This document shows, piece by piece, positions 10,501 through 18,764 of a DNA stretch of 20,604 bases (within the stretch, counting starts at the first letter, position 1; the number at the start of each line of letters is the position of its first letter). The stretch is taken from contig CDMY01000780.1 of the NCBI GenBank assembly GCA_001179505.1, forward strand, positions 1 through 20,604, written 5' to 3'. A model generated the notes under the pieces. That model searched no databases, was not told the origin of the DNA, and saw only the letters and a list, made by a program, of their open reading frames with translations. The position numbers and the translations under genes were made by a program. The DNA is from Vitrella brassicaformis (Eukaryota > Sar > Vitrellaceae).

Positions 10501-12118
10501 TGTAGCCGCTTGGTGGATGGTGTGTGTGGTTGGGGGGATGGGCGAGGTGGGGGAGGTCGGGGAGGCCAGTGCGGGGAGGGGCTCGGGGGCAGGCTGTGGC
10601 AGGCTGCTCGGCGGTGCTGGCTGCACACACAGATGGCCGAGGGACACGCAGAGGAATGGATGGAGAGAGAACAGGTGACTGCCCCCCTCCCTCCCTCCAA
10701 CCTGTTCGTTAACAGCCGCACCGTCCATAGCAGCAGCAGCAGCAGCATCGAGGTCCTCCCTGCTCATGAAGACCGTGTCGTCGTCGTCGGTAGCGTCGCT
10801 CCTTCTGCGGTCCTTGCCTGTCAGCGGCTGCTGCGAGGCGTCTGGTAGATTGATGTAGATGTGCTTGATTGGGATGAGGATGGCCGTCATGGTGAAGAGG
10901 AAGAACGACTGGATGCCGATCGACCACCTCCAGTTGAGGCCGGAACTCACAACCGCCTCAACCAGCACGTACCCCAGCTGTGCGTGGGACAGACAGAGAG
11001 GGAGGGAAGAGGGTGATGGGTGGCTTTTTCCTCGGCTCGGCTCTTACCGCGACACCAAACACAGCCGTCGCTTGATTCAGACCCTGCACACAGTGACAGA
11101 CAGGAAGGAAGCAGAGCAACAACTAACCCATCGGCGAACAATGAACACACACACAAACATCCCCCCACCCACCGGCCCACCTGCCACAGCGTGACCATCC
11201 TGAGCGGCGAGAACTCCTCGATCCACACAGTCGCGTAAATGATATAGCACGCCTGCGTGACGCCGATCAGGAACCGCGACGCATACAGCAGCCTCGCAGC
11301 GTCCTCCCTGGTGCCGATCTTGGCTCCCGGGCCGTCGTCGCCACCCACCCCTCCGATCCCAGACATGGCCAGCATGAGGCAGGACAGCGAGTTGAGGCCG
11401 AGGGAGATGGTCAGAATGAGCTTCTGCCGCCGATACTGCAGCAATCGGGACGCAATGAGGGAGCCGACGGCAAGGCCGAGAAAGGGAAGGGCGCCGATCC
11501 AGCCTGTTTGGTTAGGTGGTTTGGTGGAGCGGAGGGAAGAGACAGTGCGAGGCGGAAAATGAATGCGTCTGTGAGTGTGTGTGTGTGTGATGTACCTACC
11601 TTGCTCGTAACCGTCGAGTGTGAATTCTTCAGCAATCGACGGCAGCACGGCGGCGATGGCGCCGTTGTCATAGTTGACCCACAGACCTGCACCACACGCA
11701 CCAACCAGTCCACACACACACACACGAGCCACACCTGCCTGCCCACGCACCAACAGTGAAGAAGACAAGAAACACCACAAGGATGACCCTGACACACACA
11801 GACACACACACACACAGACAGACAGACAGACAGACAGACAGATACACAGACAGACATGACGTCCAGTCCTTCAGTGCCTCAGCCCCTTAAGTCCACCCGG
11901 CTCGCTCACCTTTTGTTATCCCTCGGGTGTGGTGATGAGGCCTCAGCGGCGGTAAGGGAGGCGAGGTTCGATACGGTGATCTGGAGGCTGCCCTTGTCTG
12001 TGTTGCCGTCGGAGGCCGTCGTCCGCGGCGTGTGCGTTACAGGGTGAGGCAATGAGGGCGTTTCCCACCTGCGGAAGAGGGCAGGATCACTGTCCTCCGT
12101 CGGCGGAGGCGAAGCCAT
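7568..12118 (-). CDS. Major facilitator superfamily transporter, spinster-like, with giant central loop
   Basis: Predicted 12-span secondary transporter; substrate unknown. Sixteen exons in coding order: 12118-11910, 11788-about 11745, 11686-11600, 11503-11181, 11083-11048, 10977-10702, 10620-10283, 10174-9877, 9770-9249, 9153-8933, 8847-8789, 8721-8503, 8410-8315, 8208-8119, 8002-7947, 7831-7568; about 1045 aa. The N-terminal half has VNYDNGAIAAVLPSIAEEF after membrane segment 1 (spinster/MFS pattern), then WIGALPFLGLAVGSL, RFLIGVTQACYIIYATVW and LGYVLVEAVVSSGLNWRW. Segments 7-12 lie in exons 10-16, with GGVLVDRLGG as the motif-A-like loop. Between segments 6 and 7 sits about 490 residues of Pro/Ser/Thr/Gly-rich sequence (about 280-770), encoded by exons 6-10, far longer than the usual loop. 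All junctions keep phase except the exon 2 donor. There the obvious site (GTGCGT, exon end 11749) breaks frame, and GTGGGC (exon end 11745) restores it. The C-terminal tail is a basic coiled-coil-like stretch. Confidence 0.8.
11815..11842. repeat. (GACA)n tetranucleotide repeat in intron 1 of the transporter
   Basis: About seven GACA units lie in the minus-strand intron between transporter exons 1 and 2, next to a CA tract. On the transcribed strand they read as TGTC repeats. Similar tracts occur at 17279-17305 and elsewhere. Confidence 0.9.
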
Positions 12119-12255
12119 GTTGTAAGAAGCAAACGACGCGAAGATTCGCAATTGTAAGCTCGCAGTGGGAATTCGATCGGTTTTTGCTTGTGATGAAGGT
12201 GGGGTGAGATGACGCAGGGAATGACTCGAGATCTGCACAGGCAGTGTTGAAAGCG
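12119..12255. promoter_or_regulatory. Short shared upstream region between divergent transporter and EDEM genes
   Basis: Only 137 bp separate the two start codons (12118 minus, 12256 plus). The interval contains a short inverted repeat, GCGAAGATTCGC (12138-12149), and an AGATCTG motif at about 12229, 25 bp upstream of the EDEM start. No TATA-like element is evident. Bidirectional promoter function is inferred from geometry. Confidence 0.4.
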
Positions 12256-15200
12256 ATGACTGCCGAGTCGCCCGGATGGATGCACGACACATGGAGATGG
12301 CCGAGGGCGCTCGTATTGCTGCTTGCTGTGGTCGTGATGATCTGCCCGGCCGTCTCGCAGATGATGTCTGCAGAGTCATCGAGGTGAGACGAGCGAAATG
12401 AATCATATCACATCACTATGGCTAACGTGCATTTCTAATGTGTTTGTCACTGCGTGTGTGTTGTCTGTGCTGCAGGTTGTTGATAGAAGACATGTACCGC
12501 CACGCGTGGACGTCTTACGTGGAGCATGCCTTCCCTGCCGACGAACTGCAACCCGTCGCGTGAGTGAGCCATCGACAGTCAGACAGTCAGACAGACAGAC
12601 GTCCATGCGCCGCTTATTCCCTTCCCTCTCTCTCTCTGGTCAGGTGCATTCCCCGTCTGCACCGCACTCGGGGCGCGATGGACTCGATCATCGCCAATGT
12701 GTCGCTCACGGCCGTCGACGCACTCGACTCGCTGCTGGTAGCTGATGTCTTGTCTGTGCCTGTTGGCCTGGATGTATTCTTGTGTGTGTGTGTGTGTGTC
12801 AGATTTTCGGCTATGAGGATGACTTCAGGCGAGTGGTGCAGCACATCATCGCCAACGTCACATTCGATAAGGTCAGATCGGCCAAACACGACAGCAACCA
12901 TACACCCATCATCACACGGTCTGCTGTTCCTTCGTGTGTGTGTCTACGTGTGTGTGTGGGTGAAGGATTTGGAGGTGTCCACATTTGAGATGAACATTCG
13001 TGTGCTGGGTGGGCTCATATCGGGACACCTGCTGGCACTGGCATCTCCCAAGCTGCTGCCCGAGTACAAGGTCCATCCATCGCACGCACTCTCTCTCTCT
13101 CTCTGTGCACGGAATGGATGTGTGTATGTGTGAATCGCAAAGGGCGAGCTGCTGGTGTTGGCTGAAGATTTGGGTCATCGGCTGGCCAGGGCGTTCGAGT
13201 CGCCAACCGGCATCCCTTTCACACGGGTCGGTGGGTGGGGTGGGTGAGGGGGTCATGTGCATCACAAATAAGCCAGCATGTCAACGCGCAGGAGCAGACG
13301 TTAGAATTCTCTTGTCTGCTGTCCGGCACGTGTGTGATCGAGTGTGTGCAGGTGAACTTGCGTCGAGGCGTGTCGCGCAACGCCCCCCGGCGGACGTCGG
13401 TGGCCGAGGCGGGGACGTACCTGATGGAGTTCGGGATGCTCACGGCACTCACCGGCAACCAAACATTCTACGTGACCGACCGAGGGCGGGATGCACACTC
13501 ACTCACTCACTCACTCACCGACCACCCTTCCTTCCTTCCTTGATGCGTGTGCAATTCTCTCTTTGTCTTTGTGTGTGTGGATGTGTGGATGTGCAGATGT
13601 TGGCAAAGCAGTCGTCCATCGCGATATTCTACAGACGGTGGGTGTGTCAAGTCGAGACGAGGGGAAAACATCTCACTCACTCACTGGTTGTGCATTGTCA
13701 TTGTGTTGTTTGTTGTGATCTGGTCCCCCTCCCCTCCGCTCCTCTCCCCTCCCCTCGCCCAGGTCGTCGTTGGGTTTGGTGGGGAGTGTGGTTGACGTCA
13801 CCAGCGGTGCCGTCATGGACGGCACCTCCACCATCGGACCGAACTGCGACTCTTTCTACGAGTCAGTCAGTCGGGCAGACAGGCACCTGACCTACCTGCA
13901 CGTGACCTCGCCCATGCGTGTGTGTGCTGCTGCTTTGCCAGGTATTTGCTCAAAGCTTACTTTCTCTTCGATGATCGAGAGCTTTATGACATGTTCCAGC
14001 CGGTCTGGGATGGGATACACACAACCATCCAATGTCTCTCGTCATGCAGATGTCGTGTGTGAATGGTTCGTTGTCGATGTGTGTTCAGTTGGCCGAGGCC
14101 ATCGACCGGCACCACCGCTTCGAGGGTTTCTACTTCAGCACCGACGCCTACAGGGGCACGTGGCTGCACCAGCAGGTCTCGCCACTCGCCGCCTTCTGGG
14201 GAGGCACACAGGTCCCCACTCACAGACAACACGCAGCCCAACCAATCGGACACTCACCATCCATCCGTCAAGTGTGTAGTGTGTTGTGTCTACCAGGTCT
14301 CGTTGGGTGATCTGTTGGGTGCGTCGGCCACTGCCCACTACTGGTATGCCCTCTGGCGCATCCACGGGGCTCTCCCAGAAGGTAACCAACCCCTCCCTCC
14401 CTCCCCCTCTCTCCCGATTCACGTCTTGTGTTGTGTGATTCTCCCTGCACAGGGTTCGACGTGGAGTCTCTGCGCGCCCTGACCCACCTGCGGGACTCGC
14501 CCCTGCGCCCCGAGCTGTACGAGACCAACTACTACGTCTACCAGGCCACCAAGCTGCCCATACACATGACCATGGCGGAGGAGTACGCCGCCCAGATCAA
14601 CAACAGGAGCAGAGTGGCGTGCGGCTTCGCGTCGATCAAAGGTCACGTGGGGCAGAGGGGGGAGGGGCGAGGGGGGTGAGCGTATCGTGTGTTGCTTTGT
14701 GTGTGGTGTGTGGTCTGTGGTGTGTATGTTGTTGGTTGTAGATGTGAGGAAGGAGGGGTCTCATGATGAGAGGATGGACAGGTGGGGGGGTGGGTGGCCT
14801 GCATGCTTGGAGGAAACATGTGTGTGTGCGTCTGTCTCTCCGCCTGTTTATCGTTGTCCAGCTACTTCCTGAGCGAGACCCTCGTTTACCTCTACCTCAC
14901 CGTCACGCCACCAGCCGTCATCGACCAACGGGTACACACACACACACACACACAGAGGAGATGGACCAGCCTCCCTTCCCTCCCATACATGCAGCTGCCC
15001 TTCCCCCTGGCGCACACCGTCTTCACGACGGAAGGCCACCTCTTCCCCGCACCACGACTCATCCCGCACCTGCTGCCAAACGGCACCGCACGCTTCAGCA
15101 CCACCAACAGCAGCAGGGCCGACAACCACACAGACGGTGGTGGTGGTGGTGAGTATGGCCGTGGCGAGCAGCAGGTGCATCCGATGGGCTTCCACAAGTT

Positions 15201-17506
15201 CATTGTCAACCTGCCACCGGCCCTCGTCGAGACAAGACCCGTCGACAAGTCAGTCAGGAACCACACACACAGAGAAGAAAGGAATCCACACACGGAAACA
15301 AGCGTGTGTGTGCGTGTTGTATACTTAGGTGTCCGAGAGTGTCATTCCTGGACCACGAGTCATCCGCCGCCCGCAACGACGTCGTGTGGGTCCCCCGCGC
15401 GCCCACCTCCGCCCTGTCCCGCACCACGCACACCAAGTGCCACCACGAGATGGCCTTCGCGACGGTCGTCATCCGCCCTCCAGTGCCGCTGGACGGACCC
15501 AACGACTTCGCTGACGACCCCTCGTCGCCAGCCCCCTTTGCCCTTCACGTCAAGGGCACCGCCACGAGTGGCTTCACCGGCGCGGTGCCGCCCTTCCCGG
15601 TGTCACAGATGTATCACGTCAGCGGCAACCATCGCGTGTTCTGCCCGTTTTACCCCAACCCGCCACTGCGAAAAGCGAGGGAGGTGCGTGGGAGTGGGGT
15701 CGGCGACGGGGCGTGCGCGTGCCGCTGGTGCGCCTGCAATGGGGAGCAGGATGGTGGGGAGGAGGACGGGGAGGGGGAGAGCTGCCACGTCAACGAGACG
15801 CTCCCATCCCATGAACTGGTGGCTTCATGCGGCCACCGGCTGATCGACGGAGATAGGTTGGTGCTGTGGGACGGTGGTACTGGTGGAGGGTGTGTGGGGT
15901 GCTACTGCTGCCGACACGGCGGCGCGACCAGGGGCTCTGCGCGGTGCCAGTGCGAAAACGGCCTGGTGGCGCCGATGTGCCACTGCCGATGCCTCAATCG
16001 GACTGAGAGTGACGCTGACGCCATGGCGGTGTGCGGCGACACCGGCGAGATCCGCTCTGTCCCCCTCACCTCCCTCGCCCATCTGGAGGTGCCCCTGCTG
16101 CCTGGCGTGCCGTCCTTTCTGCTCGACCGACGGGGCCCGATGATGAAAGGCGGAGACCATCGATCACAGCACCACCAACACCACCACCACCACAGGCACC
16201 GACAAGAGCCATCAAGCCCAGACCAAGGGCAGGAGGAGCACGGCAGTAGCTACCGGTCGTGGATGGGCAGCCTGCAGCACCGGTTCGCCTACTGCTTCGA
16301 GCCGCCCGACGTCTTTGACTGGTTCACCTGGACCATCACCGGCACCTGGCGGCGGGACCCGCGACACAACAACCACCATGGCGATCGTGGCGACGGCTAT
16401 GATGACACCTCTCCAGTCTATTCGGCCGACGAGATCGAGGCCGTCGACTGGCGGCTGTCGGTGAGGGCGGCGCAGATGTGTCTTGCGAATGCGACCAGGG
16501 GAGGTGACGGTGGGGGGCTGTGGCGTGGGGTGAGGGTGGGGAGTGTGTCTCAGCTGCCGCCTGACCACACGCAGGGCGACGAGGGGCTGTCGATTGTCAG
16601 AGGCAGGCGCTCCATCAACACGTCAAGGTGAGTAGTGAGAAAAAGCCAGACATACCTGTGACGCCCATTGGGTATCTGTCTGTCTGTGTGCAGGCGGCGC
16701 GTGACGCCCGGCAAGGGCATGGGCGAGTTCCGTTTTGACAGCCCCAGCGAGGCGACACTTGCCTTTGGGCGGCCTGTGGTGATTGCTGACCCGTCTGAAG
16801 CATGCACGCCCCTGCAGACGACCGACGATCGGCCGTTTGCCTACCTGAACAAGGTAGGTCTGTCATACCGAGAGAGAGGGCCCTTCAATTGTGCATTGAT
16901 TGTGTCATGACTTACTTGGTGTGTGTGCACAGGTAGTGTTGATAGAGCGTGGCTCATGTCTGTTTGTCGATAAGATCAGCGCGGCGGAGGACGCCGGCGC
17001 CGCTGCTGTGCTCATTGTCAACTACCCTCACAGAAAAGGCAAGCCAGCCACGCTGCCCACACACACAACCACACAGGGAGGGCCACAGAGGGAGAGGGAG
17101 AGGGCTGGGGTTCCATCCACTGCTGTCTGTGGGCGGACGTATGTGTGTGTGCAGCTCAAGTGATGACGGGCCCCGCGGCCCAGCCGGGTGTGAGCGGCCC
17201 ACAGGTGCACATCCCCGCGATCATGATCTCTGCCGAAGATGGCGACACTATACGGTCAGCCAGGCACACAGGCACTCACAGACAGACAGACAGACAGACA
17301 GACAGAAGCTGTCCACCATCCCCCTCATTATCCCTCGTGGCCGTATGTCTGTCTGTATGTGTGTGTGCAGGGAGCTGGTGTCATCTCTTGGTGACTTCAT
17401 CTCTGTCCACCTGTATGCGCCGCCCAGGCAGACGTCACACATACTCGGGCAGCGCAGGAGGGCCGTGCGCAGACGACACGCGGCACGATCAGCAGCCAAC
17501 GCCTGA
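12256..17506 (+). CDS. EDEM-family GH47 alpha-mannosidase-like protein with PA domain (EDEM3-like)
   Basis: ER quality-control protein of the EDEM/GH47 family, which trims or recognises mannose on misfolded glycoproteins for ER-associated degradation. 21 exons: 12256-12383, 12476-12559, 12644-12737, 12803-12871, 12966-13070, 13143-13226, 13352-13471, 13597-13637, 13763-13861, 13942-14002, 14089-14211, 14297-14381, 14453-14641, 14742-14781, 14862-14931, 14995-15248, 15329-16627, 16694-16853, 16933-17038, 17155-17254, 17371-17506; all in phase, 1148 aa. Signal peptide about 16-34. GH47 (about 44-480) has EHAFPADEL, STFEMNIRVLGG, TPTGIPF, the acidic-site motifs DSFYEYLLKAYF and SYFLSETLVYLYL, and the calcium-binding FTTEGH; the acidic residues look intact. 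Residues 675-785 are Cys-rich, about 829-842 His-rich. The PA domain (about 1000-1110) has IERGSCLFVDKISAAEDAGA and HIPAIMISAEDG. Eleven N-glycosylation sequons fit a lumenal protein. The C-terminus is AANA, with no KDEL-type signal. Intron 19 starts with GC. Confidence 0.92.
13497..13519. repeat. (CTCA)n repeat in an EDEM intron
   Basis: About five to six ACTC units lie between EDEM exons 7 and 8. It is purely intronic and short. Confidence 0.85.
17279..17305. repeat. (GACA)n repeat in the last EDEM intron
   Basis: About six to seven GACA units lie in the intron between exons 20 and 21, followed by GTCT/TGTG tracts before the acceptor at 17370. Confidence 0.9.
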
Positions 17507-17926
17507 CGACGAGCGCAGCGTGTTGGGTCGCTGTGCTGTCTGTACGTGCTGCCGATCGGCTGTGTACCAGTATATTGAAATTCTTGCCTTCCGCTGCGTA
17601 TGAATCAGCGGCGACGCACGAAATGGTGGCGGGTGACGTGATCCCCGCTCACCCTCCCGTGATCCGGCGCTACGTGATGCGCAACAAAAGGGATGGATGG
17701 ATGGATGGATGGACGCAAGAGTGAGATACGTGTTGTGTGCGTGTGGATGTGCGTGGTGGACTGACTGAATCTCTTCAAACCGACCGACACACAGAAAGTC
17801 CGTATGTACAGTACGAACATGCTCCTTACTGCGCTGCACAGATCAGATCTGTCCAACCCATCCCCCCTCCCCCCCATGTTTCCCCTTTGCTTCTGCTGTT
17901 CTAACGGGTTGAGAACTATCACCTTG
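17507..17926. other. Interval between convergent EDEM and TMEM218-like genes
   Basis: This 420-bp interval holds the 3' UTRs of both genes. It contains a (ATGG)n tract (about 17691-17713) and a 15-nt palindrome, ACAGATCAGATCTGT (17838-17852). A + strand frame at 17599-17724 (residues such as EMVAGDVIPAHPPVIRRYV) has coding-like composition but no recognisable start context, splice partners or family. It was not called. Confidence 0.55.
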
Positions 17927-18376
17927 CTACGGCAGTATCACTCCCGACCTGTGTCTGATCTCAGCGTCCCCCACCTCCCCCACAAAGAAGTGCCGCTGCT
18001 CCAGTGCATCTACCCTGCTGCCGCTCTCCTCCATCGACACACACATCACCGGCCGCATCGCCGCGCCCTTGACGCACAGCAGCACCGCCCCGACAGCCAG
18101 AATGACGCATACGGCCAGCATGGCGTCGAGCATGACGGCGTGGTCGTTGAAGGGCCCCTGCTCGTACTTCTTGCCCTTCGGCAGCAGCGTCAGTATCAGG
18201 ATGAGCAGCCCGTTGAGCAAAAGGCCGGCGAGGAACACATGCGGCAGCTTCTCGCTGAAGGAGAAGGCCAGGCAGCAGAGCAGGCTCAGAAACACCACAA
18301 ACAGGATGACGAAGAGGCCGGTGCCGACGCCCAGCACACGCGCTGAAGCTGCAGACGCCGCCAAGAGCAACATCAT
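17927..18376 (-). CDS. TMEM218-like three-span membrane protein
   Basis: This is a 149-aa single-exon protein with three hydrophobic segments: about residues 14-38, 44-65 and 80-103. The first segment begins VLGVGTGLFVILFVV, which closely follows the pattern I know for TMEM218, and the spacing of the three spans (with a polar loop KGKKYEQGPFND between spans 2 and 3) also matches that family. TMEM218 is a small protein of the ciliary transition zone in animals and other ciliates-bearing lineages, so a role at the flagellar base of a motile stage is inferred. The C-terminus carries an extra polar tail of about 40 residues (MEESGSRVDALEQRHFF) compared with the usual roughly 115-aa protein. The start is one of two tandem ATGs (18376, 18373). 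A CTTTTCCAG just upstream could be the acceptor of a 5' UTR intron. A different small tetraspan-type family remains possible. Confidence 0.6.
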   Translation of the reverse strand: MMLLLAASAASARVLGVGTGLFVILFVVFLSLLCCLAFSFSEKLPHVFLAGLLLNGLLILILTLLPKGKKYEQGPFNDHAVMLDAMLAVCVILAVGAVLLCVKGAAMRPVMCVSMEESGSRVDALEQRHFFVGEVGDAEIRHRSGVILP

Positions 18377-18764
18377 CTTGTGAAATCCGAGACGTGCCGC
18401 GGCTGGAAAAGAAACAAAGCGGCCAGGAGATCTGCAGATCTGGCCAGCTAACCAACGATGGCACCAGAGATCTCTCCAGATTTCATCGCATTCATAGTCG
18501 TGTCGGCGGTGTCGCTCAGAATCACACACACACACACACACGCACAAGTCACGCACTAGCAGCTGCATTGGATGCCCAAATATCTCGCTGGACGCACCCA
18601 AATCCGATTCGACTCGCTGCTGTCGTGTCCAGCCCCCGCATGACATGACCCCGATCACCTCATCTATCCCATGCATCAATCATCTCATCAACCATCCGTA
18701 CCTACCGTACACGCGCGCCCTACTATCCTATCCGCCATCCATCCATTCAGCCCCACAGTTGCTG
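18377..18764. other. Interval between TMEM218-like start and glutaminyl cyclase stop
   Basis: This holds the upstream region of the TMEM218-like gene and the 3' UTR of the cyclase gene, both on the minus strand. It contains a tandem AGATCTG pair (18428-18442), an AGATCTC/CAGATTT stretch at about 18469-18483 and a pure CA tract (about 18523-18541). No exon was found. Confidence 0.5.
18428..18442. repeat. Tandem palindromic AGATCTG pair
   Basis: AGATCTG is immediately followed by CAGATCTG, about 50 bp upstream of the minus-strand TMEM218-like start. The same palindrome recurs at 17846, 20339 and 20351, and AGATCTG also occurs at about 12229. It could be a regulatory motif or a dispersed simple repeat. 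Confidence 0.5.

Noticed and set aside
9899-10678. A 259-codon + strand frame
   Set aside because: It is antisense to transporter exons 7 and 8, which are supported by in-phase splicing on the minus strand. The product is low-complexity.
13984-14088. Extending EDEM exon 10 to include VWDGIHTTIQ
   Set aside because: The frame then meets no in-phase donor that leaves a normal-size intron. Ending at the GTCTGG donor after FQP aligns without a gap to the EDEM pattern continuing at LAEAIDRHHRF.
2483-17506. A functional ER gene cluster (GAA1 with EDEM)
   Set aside because: The two genes are about 7 kb apart on opposite strands with an unrelated transporter between them. Shared ER location alone does not show linkage.
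17599-17724. Small + strand frame after the EDEM stop
   Set aside because: It has coding-like composition, but there is no start context, no splice link and no recognisable motif, and it ends in an ATGG microsatellite.
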